DNA of 64,000 nt from Dipylidium caninum (Eukaryota; Platyhelminthes; Cestoda; Cyclophyllidea; Dipylidiidae), in assembly GCA_017562135.1 (NCBI GenBank), contig QEYB01000882.1:62001-126000 (forward strand). The letters are read 5' to 3'. This document shows, in pieces, positions 51,212 through 64,000 of this stretch. Positions within the stretch are counted from its first letter, which is position 1; the number at the start of each line of letters is the position of its first letter. A model generated the notes under the pieces. It did no database searches. It saw only the letters and a program-made list of their open reading frames with translations, and was not told the DNA's origin. A program made the position numbers and the translations under genes.

Positions 51212-54200
51212 TCAACTACATACCCGCTCGGCCCAAGCCGTCATTCTTTTTCGATTTAAGATGGAGTCGACAGTGGGGGTGGCGAAAATCTGTGTATTTT
51301 CTCCACTTTCGCCAGATACAATTGGGTCAACCTTTTTGACCGCTGGTGGCCTACCTCTTAGTGGTTGGCTTCGCCGTCTTTGTGCTAATCTGAAAGGATC
51401 AACATATGATTTCCCCTCGCGCACATAGATAGTACTTTGTTAAGCTAAACTATTCAATACCGGTATCAATAACCACATTATAAATTAAGGGTCTTGGTTG
51501 GCTATTCAGTTGGGATAGTAGTGCAGTTGGGTTGGGTTGATTTGGTGAGTAGAAAGTTAAGTCCCTAAACAGTGGGTCGTTGGATAACTCACGCTTCAGG
51601 AAGATGTCGAATAAAGGAAAAAGGGTTAGTTAAAATTAATGAAAAGCTATTAAAAATCAACATGAAGTGGACATTTGACGACACCATAACTTTAAAGTTA
51701 GGTACCTGCTATCTTTAATAAATTTTGAATTGAAATTGAAACGGAAACAATTTGATAAGCAATAAGTCTACGGTAGCAAAACGAAAATGAATAGAAATTC
51801 TCCGTCTTCATTCTTTTACATTTCAAAGGAACTCATTTGCCATCCGAAAATGACCAGATTCACCATTTAAAGTCTAGAGTGAATTTCTCCGGTAAAGATT
51901 AAAGTGCATTCAAATTAGGAACCTAGATTCCTACACTTAAATTGATTCTGCTACGAAAGTGTTAAACTGTATACAAATAGTAAAATCCCCTTCAAAATAA
52001 TTGGAAGTCCAATAAACAAAGACCTTCACAACGAACCTTTTTACAAGTTCTTCATCATCCAACAAAAGGGAGACCATTTCCGACTGAGTTATCTTGTTTT
52101 GATCCCCCCGATCGGGACGAATGAAAGAGTCATTTCCACCAGTGGAGGAGTCGCCAGAAATCACCATGCGCTGCATTGCACGTTTCTCCTCCGCTCTTTG
52201 GAGCATCCGACCCTCCACAGTGGACTTCGAGATTAACCGATACACTGTGATCTGCAGTGTAGATTTATTAGTAACCATCGTGAATGCCATCATGGAAAAG
52301 GGGTTGTTCATTAAATATGCACTCATGGGAACAACTGGTTAGCCAGTTCAACAAAGGAAGTGCCGTACTTCGTAGGGGAGATGATCTAATAACGGTAAGT
52401 ATTAGTTTGTAGGCATTTGAGGATTAAAAATGTGACCAGTTGTAAAACTCAATAGACTTTTGCCTGACTACGTAATCAGGTTGGAATACTTATCAGTACG
52501 ATCCCATGGTACGCTAATGAACCTCTTCATCAGAGGAAAGGTGGAAATTATAGGTCGAAGAATATTTACTCCAGATGGTTGGAAATATTGAGATTTTCTA
52601 ATAAAAACCCTAGTTGTGGCGGCCTCCAGTAAACTTGGGAGCCTAAAACAAACCGCCACTTATGCGAATGAAGAAAAGTAGAAAGTCAACGGATGCTAAA
52701 CCAAGCCTTCGTGTCCCGAACGTCAACAATAATTACTAAAATGAAGTAGTTCAAAAACACCTCAAATGGGCAAGAGAACTACAGTCAGGAGGAAAGGATG
52801 GTAAAGAGACAAGTCAATAAATAAAAAGGACCTTGCAAGTGTATGAGCTCTTGCGAAAAATTTGCCGAAAAGAATAAATATGAGGGAGAAATGAGTAAGG
52901 AGCAAGGATTAAAAGCATAATAGGCATTCTGAACCATGTACTAACTACCTTTTACGATTGGAATTTGGCGTTAAAAAACTAGCGCTGACAGTTACTGGGG
53001 TTGATGAAAGGGTGAAGTGGTTCGAAATCTCAAGACTAGCGTCAGAAACAGGGGCCGAGGGGGTGAAAACCCTACCAATTCCCCCTGAGGAAGTAGAAAT
53101 AGATTTTAAAAACCGAACGAACGGGTTTAAGCTGTCCCAGCCGATGAGCCCTGTCCATTGCTTGTTGGTCGACTGTAGGGTTCCAATCGGAGTCGTAAAA
53201 AATGACAGTGTCGGCAGCGGTGAGATTGATGCCCAGACCACCGGCGCGGGTAGAGAGGAGGAAGACGAACCATCGAGAGTCCGTCTGCCACTGTGCTACC
53301 ATATCACGACGGTCAGATAAACGAGAAGAGCCATCCAGACGGAGGTACGCATAATTCCGATATAGCATTAATTCCTGAAAAACGAAGGAAGTTAATATTG
53401 TGCATGGTAAAACAGCGAAGTTACTTATGTGACACTTTTAACAATCGAGACAAGTGGCAATATGAAATGTTGCAAAATGAAAAGTCGAGTCCGAAAAAAA
53501 ATGAAATACAGGGTGCTTTTGTTTCCGTTTTCTTCTAAATTCTCATGATTCGGCCTTAATGATGGGACAATATACCTCTATCGCATGGTATGAACCAAGC
53601 AGAAAGTCACCACGTCAAATAGTGAAGCACTCCGAAAAGAGACATTTTGGAATATATTCAGCGGCACTTAAAGGGGTTGAATGAACGGGAATGCCTAGAA
53701 ATAACAGCATATACAACGCAATTGAAGCGAAATATTGGCTTTCTTTTTTATCCTGGAAAAAATATATCCTTATCAACTATGCTACCAATCAGTAAGCTTT
53801 TAAAATAGCCAAATTCTCGGTATTTTATAGCGAGATACATAACCATCAAAAACTTGGTATTCATTAGTATTATTTGATCAAGCAGCGAACGTCAAGGCCG
53901 ATGTATCCCAGTGAGTGTAAAGTACTCTTACTTGTTCGATCAAAATCCTACGTGTCACCTTCGGTATGATCTGGAGGTGAAAGTGTAACAATTCTAATGA
54001 CTGTTATTAAGTCTGATGAACTCGTGTGTCCCGGGTGTAGCTGAGGTGGTTACCAACAAACCATGGTAACTAGAATAAAGACTTACTAATAGGTGCCATT
54101 AGCAATGGCAATGCTTCTAAATTTAGGACAAGGGAAATTCAATAAAGGTCCAGCTGTTGTCAAGATACGATTCAATGGGTTGGCTCCAAACATCAATTAA

Positions 54201-57200
54201 AAATTACCGACGAAAAAGGAGTTCAAGAAGTGAATAAAGTGATATAAGACAACTAAAGAACTAGAATTTCTCACAACAATATCAGAGTTTAAAACTATAA
54301 AGGTCAAATCGTCACAGTTTCTTCATCTCGATACGTCATAAGGAACCGATTGACTGCCTTTAAGCGGTTCAGTTAGACATTTTGAGAAATTTTAAGGGGA
54401 ATGTTCCCCTTATAAGGATAACTCACCTCCAACAAGTCAATCATCTTCGTCATCTGCGAGTAAATAAGCACTCGATGACCCTCCGGCTTGAGTTTAGACA
54501 GGAGACGGTCCAGCTCTTTCAGTTTTCCCGAGTCCGCGATCAAACAGCCCGGTGAAACTAGGGTCAGCGACGGCGGCAGCGGTGGAGGGGAAAACTTACC
54601 AAACTTAAGCTTCGATTCCGCCAAGGAATACGGTTGTGAACAGTACAAGCGCAGAGGACGCACATAGGCCTAAGAGACAAGCAAAATAAATCCTACTATA
54701 GAAGGCATACGCTTAAGCAAGTAAATTGGGGGTTTAAGTCAAACCCGAACTTCACACAGATCAAACCCAGACGATCAATGTGTCCCATATGGTAGTGTAA
54801 TTTACCACATATACCGACCACACTAGCATAAATAACACTAATTAAGGTATGTAGACGAAAGTTTATATAAATAATCACTGCCCTAAAAAGTGTAAAGTGC
54901 TCAGTCACAAATAATGGCAAATGGCTCAGATATTTAGGACCGAGATTATTTTGACCAGTAAAACGCGTCAAATGCTATACTTTTGTTACTAATGATTCCA
55001 GAGGTCAAAACCATTATATCACATCAGAACAGTAACTGTTGTTAAGAATTAGCACGTAAAATATCTGTATTCAGATAATCAACACATAATTTTTGTGAAC
55101 TAGATTCTAGTTGGTGCAGTTTTTGGCTCTTTGAATGGTTATGAAGGTATTTCAGAAATCAGTGTCACACAAATAATCAGAAGTTAATAAAACAAAGCCT
55201 ACCACACCATCAAAATATCTAAGATGTAATTATTCAAGGGGATACCGACAGTCATGAACAAGTTAAATAAATTCAACTTGATATGAGCCCACTTTGTTAC
55301 AGAATAAAGCAATACCTACCGGTAGCATAAAGGCCGAACACACAAACGCCGGATATTTTACATGCATCGTCAGCACCTTCTCTGGACACTTTGACTGTTT
55401 TAAAGGTAGGATTCGACATTCTTCCTCCATTTCGAAGCTAATGCCGTCCACTGTGGTGGCGTAGACAAGATCTGAGGGTGCGCGGTTTTGACAAATCTCC
55501 AACAGAGGTCTCCGGAGTAAAAGGTGGTTAAGAAGAAAGTGTTTGAAGACCACACACATTTTTTGCCCCCACCCTCCAAGATCGAAAGAAGAACTTGGAA
55601 GAAATCTCCACGTATGTCCACAGACGAGACCCTCATCAAAAAGAATTTTTGCCATCCACCAGTATCCATTTGCTCCAATGGCTTCCAAGGGCCGGACGGA
55701 AGTGCAACTGAAACGTACGTCGCGTCGATCGAAGAGATCAGGATGATTGCAGACCTTGCGCAACTGCATTACCAAATTCATGAGACGATTGTTCTCTTGC
55801 TGTCCATTCGACTCCTGAAGACCACTTCCGCTGCGAATGGTGAAATTGTCATCTGCGTTAAGGTCCTCAATACGAATTTTGCTCTTCAGTCGATCGTACA
55901 GAATGTTCTGACGTCTTGTAAGAGGACAATAAATCAGTACTTCCGTCTGTGTGGGTAAACAGAAATATAGACGTTTTCAAGCTGCTATGACGTTAAGAGT
56001 GAGTGTTAATCAGGTTGAGCAATTTACCTTTTCGGTGATTTCATGTTCCACTTCCGCCTTCACTCTACGCAACATGAAAGGTTTAAGGATGAGGCGTAGA
56101 CGGGAAAGTTGATTTTCATTCAAGGTCGTTACAGCTCCACTACCGCCCCCGACAGAATCACCGCCGCCACCTCCACCACTAGCAGCCTAAAGGAGTACAT
56201 AAAGCCAACTCATAATGACTTAATTATATTAGATTGTAAAATGAGAAATTAAAATTTACTTGAGATTCAATGTCTTTGGAAAACCAGTCAGCGAATTCAT
56301 CGTGGGAATCAAAAAGGGCGGGCATTATGAAATGCAGAAGAGCCCAAAGTTCCCGCATAGCGTTTTGAATGGGAGTACCGGTAAGAAGGAGACGATTACG
56401 GCATTTGAAAGAGAGTAGAAAACGCCAGCGCAAACTGAAGAACAAACAAGAATGGCGGTCGGATTGGTAGTAAGACTTAAAAAAAACGACTACCATTGGA
56501 TTCCATTCCCATACTGAATAAATCAAAAGCCATGAAATACAATTTTTGGAATGTGATAACTCTAGCAAACCTTACGAAACTGAGGTACTCTCGCCGCGGT
56601 ATTTAATATCTGAAGGTTCAAAAAGCCAGCAAGGCTGTACTTGGCAAATTAAGATAAAAAAACAGTGAATTCACTCGTTACAAGGTGAAGTTCAACCTTT
56701 AAAGAATGGGAAAATATGCCTTTTCTATTGCGGATAAAAAGTACGTCTAATGGTGAGGATTTCCACATGCTAAGTAAACATTTGTGCTTCTATCCCTGGA
56801 GCGGTAATGATTGACGGCAACCAGTTGTGGCCGTAGAAAGAGCCAGACAGTAAGTCCAGAAACATTTTAAAAGAATAATATTTGGTTGTATCCAAAATAA
56901 GTAAATAAAATTTTATTGTTCCCCTTTACCCGGTTACCTAGCAAGCAAATAATATGGGAAAGTCTAATTCAATAGCTAAAAATAAGTTGAGTTTTGTCTT
57001 TAAAATGGCAAACATACCTGGCCGTACTTTTGATAGCATGAGCCTCATCCAAGACAATATAAGTCCAGGCAGTCTTGTTGATAAACTTTGCATCCTGTAG
57101 CACCACCTGGTAACTTGTCACCACCACATGGAACGCTGCCTCACGGGTACCAAGGATGCCGGTGCCGTAGCAACAAGCGGCGGAGGGAGACCAAAAACGA

Positions 57201-60200
57201 CGCAGAACCTTTCGCTCAGCTGGAGTGCCCCAATAGGGGACCAAACGGAATTCAGGCATGAATTTGGCAAATTCTTGTGTCCAATTATGAAGCGTTGAAG
57301 CGGGAGTAACGATGAGAAAGGGGCCCCAGAGGTTGTATCGCTAAAACAGATAAATTAACGTGGTTGACTGTCTTGAAGTAATGGATATTTTGACCAAAAA
57401 CTCATATTTGGATTGAAAAGCTCTTCAGATGGGAAAAATGATCTAGATCACCAAAAAACAGTAATGTGAGCGGTTTCAAAAAGGCACTTAGGTATAATCC
57501 GAGACAGGTGCCATACCACAGTAATACGTATAGGCTGTGACCTTTTGCACACACATTCAAGGGAGCTCAAAACATACTCTATTTGACATTTTAAGACAGT
57601 GTAAAGCCCCGAACCACTGGCAAACAGCATAAAATATGAAATTCAAGTAACGGTCCACAATAATGAGGAATGTATTATTATAAGGTAAAAAAAGATACGT
57701 AACCATCATCCTTCTCAATCTGCACCAATCTTTTGGAATAAGAATACCAAAAAAGTTAACAAATGGATTAACGGTACAAACGTTCCCAAGATAAGCGCTC
57801 CGCCTATCGATGACATTTTCTAGTGAAGTAACTTTCACTTCACAGTCCTTGGCATCTGATGTCAGCCTATTCGAAGTAAAGCCAGTGGTGAACTTACACA
57901 TGAGGAACATAATAATAAGAATGATGAAGATAGGAGACAAATTACGATTCAGAAATGATAGTGCACGTCATGTAAAAATGAGTAAATTAGGTTACCGAGG
58001 CTAGCTTCGTACAGTCATTCTCTGCCGAATGTTTAAATGTGAACTGATAAACAAATTTGGAAATGGGCCTTTACGCAAAATGATCATAAGATCAGCTTTC
58101 TGCGGGCAAAACTACGGCGCAGTTTAAATACTGCGTATTAATAATAAAACTGACAAAGTCCCAATCAATAGTTTATTATAATGAGTTGTAAAAAATAGGA
58201 AAACCAAGAGAAAGGAAGTCCTAAATAAGTAAAATACCCAACTCTTCAAAGCTTAAAGCAAAATTTTCTCAACATAGATTAGTGAAAGAGAAGAAAGTAA
58301 CAATATTTTTAGCTCAAGGCTCGAATACCTCTGCAAGGGCGCCGAAGAACGCAATTGTCTGAACGGTTTTCCCAAGACCCATTTCATCAGCTAGAATTCC
58401 GTTTATGCCTTGGTCAAAGAGAGTCAACAGCCATGCAAGGCCCTTCAATTGATGGGGTCTTTAAATCGCCTTTGAACAGGGCAGGGGGCTTCGAAATATC
58501 TATTTCCGTTTCCATTGGCTGATGACTGCCCTGACCAAATTCGGATCTCTAGATGAAAGGAGTATCAATTAAGAGAATTCCTAAAACTTACAGCCTGATG
58601 TTCTTTTTCGATTGCTGACAGGACGCGGGACAATGCTTGTGCCTTCAATGTTTTAGCATCTATAATAAAGGTTTTTGTGCATTAAACAAATGCGTCTAAT
58701 TGTGAAAATGCATATTACTTACCAAATTCGTCATCTACATTGATCCCCAACCTCCCGGCTGCAGCTTTAGCAGCTTCAGCAAGAGTAGATTCCGAACTTC
58801 CTGTTTCATCAACCGATTTCGGGGTCTCTTGAAGCCGTTCAAGGATAGATTCTACTCCACTGCCAGCACCAGCAATGCCGCCAGACATTGTTTTAGCCAT
58901 AAAGTGTGAATAAAGTTCGGTCTGAGTAAGTAGGAAGTTCAGCTTGCGTTGTTGACGACGGGCTTCCAGCAACTCCAAATCAGCCTTCCGCTGCTCGGCC
59001 AGCGCTCGCTCCGCCCGACGCCTCGCTGCTGCCGCTGACTCGATCTCCGGACCCAAGATCCCATTTCCCAATGTCTCTGCATCGCGTCCCTCCGGACCGC
59101 CTGGCAAATGCGGACCTCCACTGCCGATAGCTGTAACCACACTGCCTCCATTGCCACCACTCCGAACACACCAATAAGTGGAGATCTCGCGCACCAAACG
59201 CCTTGCGCGATCTAATTAAACACAATCTAGGCGAAGTTAATCGGTAAATAAAAAAGGTATCTCAAAATATGTACATAGGAGAAGCGCGTTTGCATTCATC
59301 TCAAAGCCGATGACTGTAACAACAGATTGTGCAATAAAAAAGAGACACGAAACTACTTTGAAAATTGATGTAAACATCGTTAACGAGACAATACCTCGAC
59401 ATAACCTCTCCCATGAGATAAAAAAACCAATTAAATGCTAAAAAAATTGGACCAGGAAAAGGGGCATTTGCTAAACACAAAAAGAAAACTAAAGAGAGGT
59501 GAGGGTGGCATCATTTGAAGCAAAAATGTTGAAGAATCATAAGAAAAACGGGTATTTTGCAACTAGGTTTACTTACTTCTAGGCCATCAAAAAGGTCGGA
59601 GTTTGAAAATAAATCTTAATTAACTAGAGAAACTCACCAAAAAACCTGGAAGTAAATGAACTTCTGTCCTAATGAAACCAATTACAAAGACAAGCAGATT
59701 TCAATAATGAGTTTATTGGGAAACAAAATAATTGTGCACATTTCATATAATGGGGACTACGCGATAGTGGAAGGAAAGAACCCATGAGACAAATTAACCT
59801 GTGACCACTAAAATTCACTTTATACCTGGAAAATGACGTGGTAATTTAACATTTCGCCTAATCATAAAAAAGATGAGTCAGTATAAAGTGATAAGTAATG
59901 TATGAAAGTAAGAAAGCGCAAAAAAGAGGGAAGTACGCCTAGAACCGTAATCGTCTAAACTAGTCTTTGTTTAATGTACTTCAGGAATAAAAGAGCCTAT
60001 AATATTGAGCCAAACTATTTCTTAAAACAAATAAATTCGTTAGAGCTCACTGGCATCATTATGATGACTAAAAAATTTAACAAATTATTATGTTACAAAA
60101 CTTACAAGCAAAGTCTTTGGAGGTTTTCTGAGCCTGTCGCTGTCGAACGGCCTTGGCGCAGTCCCTAGCAGCTTTTTTCGCCATCATAATCTTGTCTCGT

Positions 60201-61877
60201 CTAATATTCGCCCTCAGACGTGCAGCTTTACTGATGTACTTGCGGATGAGACTTCGGTAAAGACGTTCATGCTTGGATAGGGCTGCCGTGGCGATAGGTG
60301 TCGCTACGGCTGAAATATTGGGAGTAGCAGAAACGGAAGTAGCAGTGGTAGCTGCACCGAGATTGCGCCTAATGCTGGGACGGCCAGCGGCGACTCTAGC
60401 GCTGTAAGCTTCGCGTTGACGACGTACTAAGCGTATCAAATCATCCTCTTCCTCATCGTCTTCTTCCTCCTCTTCGTCATCCACTTTTAAAGCACATTCT
60501 TTAGCGCCCCTTTCATCCTCGGTCTGCGACTTCTGGAAAACAAGTAAGCCTTTGTATATTCCAACAAAGTATAAAATTTGAATAGACAAGATTGAATTCA
60601 GATTGTAAAATTCTACTAATGGAGTAAGAATGTAACATAAGCCTCATCTTGATGGTTCACCTTATTGAGGTAAAAACATTGGCAAGTTGAAGAAATAACT
60701 AGATGAAATATATCTACTCTCCACAAAATCATAAGCGGCAATAGGCCTCACGTCTTTCTTCACATATTTTGCTTCGAGCCAAATGGAAATAATTGCCTTC
60801 AAGAAATAAGATCGAGGAGAATTAAGTAAAAGGCTACTCGAGAATCAGCCGTTAAAAACAATGATAAACAGAAGGAATGCACGAGGTGCTTCAGTGATAC
60901 TCGTTTCAGGGCCTAAGCTTCATGAACGGAGGCTAGGAGATAGACAAATTCTCTTTCGTGGATCGATTAATAGTTGGGACATAAAGCACTTTTCACCGGT
61001 TATAATCCCACTATTTAAAATAACTTAGTGATTAAACAAAAAACTTTTGATTGATAATATGGGTAAGGCTTTATAAAAACATCCAATGGAAGTACAATAA
61101 AAAATGAATCAACAAATTGTGTACATTGATTAGTATAAAATAAAACTTACCTGTACATCATCCATTTCAGCAGTAGAATCGGTGTCGTGATCGTACTCGC
61201 CCCGTGATGCGGCAACAATTTTCATGTGTTGGCGGAGTAACTCGTCAAACGTATATATATGGACGCTGTCAATAACCCGAGCACGTTCCTTTGCTGAAAT
61301 TCGCTTTAATTTACGCTTTGCATGTTCACGCATTTCGGAAATTAGACGCAGTTGACTTTCCAGAGCTTCTTTATTGACAAGACATGAAGAGTCTGGTGGA
61401 ATAGGGTCTTTCTAATTAAAAGAAGAAATAAGTAACCGGACGAAAAGAGAGATCTAACGCCAACTGTCGCCAAAACTCATCAAACGTACTGCACAAATCG
61501 ACCGTTTCGATGTTCGAAGATGCCATGCATCGGCTGCTAGTGATTGCACTGAGATAAAACATGAGAACAATACAAACTGGAACGACTTAAATGAAAATAA
61601 GCAGTATAACCGGGATAGTCATGTGGGTTTGTTAGAATATGAAATGTAAAGACCAACGGAGGCACCCGACCTCCATCAATGAGTAAAGCGATCTACGTGA
61701 CAAAGCGCCAAAAAGCAAAGACGCCGCAAAGATACCTAGTGAACTTCGCGAGAATTTTAGGGAAATTGGAAGGCTTAGGCGAGCCTCAAGCTCCTCGATC
61801 TCATCGAGCAACTTGGTAGTGTCTAAGGAATTGTCCGTGGCTTCGCAATTGAAACTTAGGTGACACCGACCCTCCAT
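51212..61877 (-). CDS. INO80: INO80 chromatin-remodelling ATPase (Snf2 family)
   Basis: Catalytic subunit of the INO80 complex, which slides nucleosomes and handles H2A.Z. Exons supported by phase: 61411-61151, 60532-60106, 59211-58723, 58659-58592, 58548-58329, 57340-57018, 56434-56260, 56186-56028, 55946-55320, 54669-54427, 53374-53123, 52251-52037, 51389-51212. Upstream N-terminal exons near 61877-61740 and 61530-61440 are less certain. Domains in order: acidic N-terminus, a basic helical DBINO/HSA-like region ([36 protein letters not shown]), DEXX half ([47 protein letters not shown]), an INO80-type insert, and HELICc ([48 protein letters not shown]). The C-terminus has an RGRPP AT-hook-like patch. 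A 42-bp intron (54599-54558) probably interrupts one exon. One extra base at 58454-58457 breaks the frame before [10 protein letters not shown]. About 1,270 residues against 1,556 in human. Confidence 0.95.
52252..53122 (-). other. INO80 intron
   Basis: About 870 bp between the exon ending LGQLKP and the exon beginning ITVYRLISK. The donor reads GTTCGT rather than the common GTAAGT or GTGAGT, but phase and protein match support it. Nothing else is recognised inside. Confidence 0.7.
53375..54426 (-). other. INO80 intron, about 1 kb
   Basis: AT-rich intron between the exons ending MIDLLE and beginning ELMLYRNY. No gene or recognised repeat. Confidence 0.75.
57341..58328 (-). other. INO80 intron, about 1 kb
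   Basis: Lies between the Walker A exon (ending GALAE) and the exon beginning [10 protein letters not shown]. No conserved frame inside. Confidence 0.75.
59212..60105 (-). other. INO80 intron
   Basis: About 900 bp, AT-rich, between the DBINO-region exon and the exon beginning [10 protein letters not shown]. Nothing recognised inside. Confidence 0.75.
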
Positions 61878-64000
61878 AGCTGCTTAGATGAATGGTATAA
61901 GCCGGTAATAACCGCACAGACCAGATGTGCACAACATCCCATTGACTTTCTGATTAACCAATAATATCAAAGTAGCCTCATTATATCACAACCAATAAGC
62001 AACAAAGTTAAATTACCAGTGCATTAACTACTTCGTTTGATCAATTCCTAAAAATCACAATATTATAATCGTCTGTTGTGCAACAAAATATTTTTTGTTA
62101 TAAGTTTGTTTGTGAAATTTTAGTTTACCAAGTCGTTGGGAGACGATTCCGCAGTCTTAAATCGTTAACATTTCATAATTCTTATATATATCTTCAATTA
62201 GTATTGATATAACTCAACACGCTCGTCATTCAATAATCGTTTTCCCGAAGTGCATCAGTAACGTTGGAGCTAACGGCCAGCAGCACGCTTATATTGAGAC
62301 GGGACTTTGAGATTTGCTCAACTTCATATTAATTTCCGAGTGTTCACTACACATTAGAATTCTAAGTCTTCTGTCACAAACGCATTGTTCATGTATACAG
62401 AGTAATAAAATTCATATATAATCGGACAATTTGTTGAGGACATGATTTTAATAAAAACAGGGCTTCATTCTGTTACGCCGATTGCTCTTAAAATTCATAT
62501 ATATATTTGTTTTCGCTATGAGTGTGTTTTTATTTATGCGGCTGGAGTCCTGACTTGTCACATGCAAACTGTGCATTTTACGAATGTGAGCCTATTAAAG
62601 CTTAACATTCATCAATTATTACTTTTCGTTTTCATCTCGCAGCTGAAATTGATGAGGGACGAGGCAATCCATTTGGCTATTATACCACATGAAATAGTCG
62701 GAGGTGTGATATTAATATACACAAGGAACGGTCGGCATTTAAATTGTCTTCGATGCGCCTTCATCAATAGTGCAAAGAGGCCTGCGTAACTAATACTCCA
62801 AATCACTTGAAGCAGGCATTAGTTGGCTACCATGTACTACTATGCTTCCGGCACTCATTAATTCTCACCAGACTGGCAAAACATCATGGTAAACTATATC
62901 CTCGGAAACTATCCTACTCCAATAAGTTAATTAAGAAGTGCATATAAATATAGATGTATCAGTTTAACCATTCACCAGCTGGGCAATTCATTTCTAATTG
63001 CTGTCGAATGAATTCGATTAGCAGCTGAGCAGGATTGGAACAACCTCCAAGAGGTATCTAATGTGGAGCAGTGTTCAACATGTCAGGAACTGTAAAAAAA
63101 GGGATTGTTGCACTTTGAGTGTGTTCTGGTGTACGAGAAAAGAGGATACGACTGTGCCTAACTGTCAGCAATGTTGAAGGCAATGAAATTTGTCGATTCT
63201 GCCGTACTAGACATCTGGCCTGGCTTCTACGGGGAATTAATGGTTTGGATGGACTATGTGTGTGGGTGTGCATATCCAAGAAACAGAATTCCTTTTCATT
63301 CCTTACACCATCGATTTTTTGTACTGGTAGAATGGGGTATTTGAGGCTGATGCGTGTAAAGTTCCGCTACCGCGTTCATGGCAGGGCCAAACCCATAAGT
63401 CTACTCCATTACTGCCAGGCCATTGGTCCGCTCGCCTACGCATGCCGTGATTGGCCACGGGTTGGACAGCATGAAAACTCGGTATTAACAACTTGAGCAG
63501 CAGATGCCTTTCAGGCGCCATTAGGGATGACGGTTGATTGCATGCTACTTTGAAGGGAAATTAAAAAAACAATCGTGAGTTCTGCTAGGCGTTTTTTGTT
63601 CATTTTATCACCCGGAAAAATCTATTTTATTTGGTGCTCCAAACACAATTTGATGTAGGTTTATATTGGTACTGGCCCTCCGTGTTGCCTCAATGGCTAG
63701 TAAATTAAGATTGTTGCAGAATTAAGCAAAAGGCAAAATTACTTGCGTCATTGGGGCTGTAAAGGGGTCAAGATCATAACTGATACGTTATAGCATAAGT
63801 AAGATGAAGGCACTTCTGTTAAGGAGGTCTCCAATTCTCCACTAAGAAACCTCTACGGATGACTGAGTCAAATAGTAAAAAATTCATAGAATTCTGCAAC
63901 CCAAATCCTATTACTTGTTCATTATTGTGGCGAATTATTACACAATAAGGATGCGGTACATCACATCAAGGTCAGGTCGACACAACAAATTAAGTGCTTA
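61878..64000. other. intergenic region upstream of INO80
   Basis: About 2.1 kb without a gene I can support. It should include the INO80 promoter. Open frames at 62442-62806 and 63058-63521 exist on both strands but have no recognisable motif or splice structure. The composition near 63100-63520 is richer in G and C than its surroundings and could be a fragment of a dispersed repeat. Confidence 0.55.

Noticed and set aside
62442..62806. 115-codon plus-strand and 64-codon minus-strand frames
   Set aside because: No motif, no splice support on either strand and AT-rich codon content. A real exon cannot be fully excluded.
63058..63521. Overlapping frames on both strands in a locally GC-richer stretch
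   Set aside because: The content does not resemble a known protein. It could be a repeat fragment, but there is no second copy in the window to prove it.

Overview
This window is nuclear DNA from an animal. The best fit is a flatworm, probably a tapeworm (Cestoda). Its genes are all conserved eukaryotic ones, cut by GT-AG introns. Several introns are only 31-34 bp long, a size I recall as typical of cestode genes. The cestode assignment is an inference; I cannot name a species. There is no operon, CRISPR array, rRNA or tRNA gene, or reverse-transcriptase gene that I can support.

Layout from left to right. (1) 97-1080 (-): a small unidentified, probably membrane-bound protein in three exons. 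(2) 2363-11681 (-): the bifunctional glutamyl-prolyl-tRNA synthetase in about 20 exons, apparently without WHEP linker domains. (3) 13023-27159 (-): a full-size ABCA-subfamily lipid transporter. It has one 3.5-kb exon for its first half and three more exons for the second half. Its two largest introns carry an almost perfect inverted repeat of about 1.7 kb per arm (14721-16417 and 18562-20289), with the 893-nt exon 16802-17694 in the loop. This is the most striking structure in the window. (4) 28801-30354 (+): the nuclear-envelope phosphatase CTDNEP1/Dullard. (5) 30851-43327 (-): an adenylate kinase 7 homologue in 18 exons with a C-terminal Dpy-30 motif. (6) 45016-48875 (-): the mitochondrial ADP-forming succinyl-CoA ligase beta subunit in nine exons. 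(7) 49866-50948 (+): the 18S rRNA dimethyladenosine transferase DIMT1. (8) 51212-61877 (-): the chromatin-remodelling ATPase INO80. The last 2.1 kb appears to be non-coding.

The genes are housekeeping or widely conserved and do not form one pathway. They cover translation (EPRS), ribosome maturation (DIMT1), mitochondrial energy metabolism (SUCLA2), lipid export (ABCA), nuclear-envelope lipid control (CTDNEP1), cilia or flagella nucleotide supply (AK7) and chromatin remodelling (INO80). Head-to-head pairs are ABCA/CTDNEP1 and SUCLA2/DIMT1. Tail-to-tail pairs are CTDNEP1/AK7 (about 500 bp apart) and DIMT1/INO80 (about 260 bp apart).

One caution about the sequence itself. Four genes show an apparent one-base reading-frame break. 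In AK7 and INO80 the break falls in a conserved motif at a short homopolymer; in EPRS and ABCA a homopolymer error is one of two explanations. Uncorrected homopolymer-length errors explain the set better than four dying genes. Exon coordinates were read by eye from splice signals, phase and conservation, and most junction phases agree.
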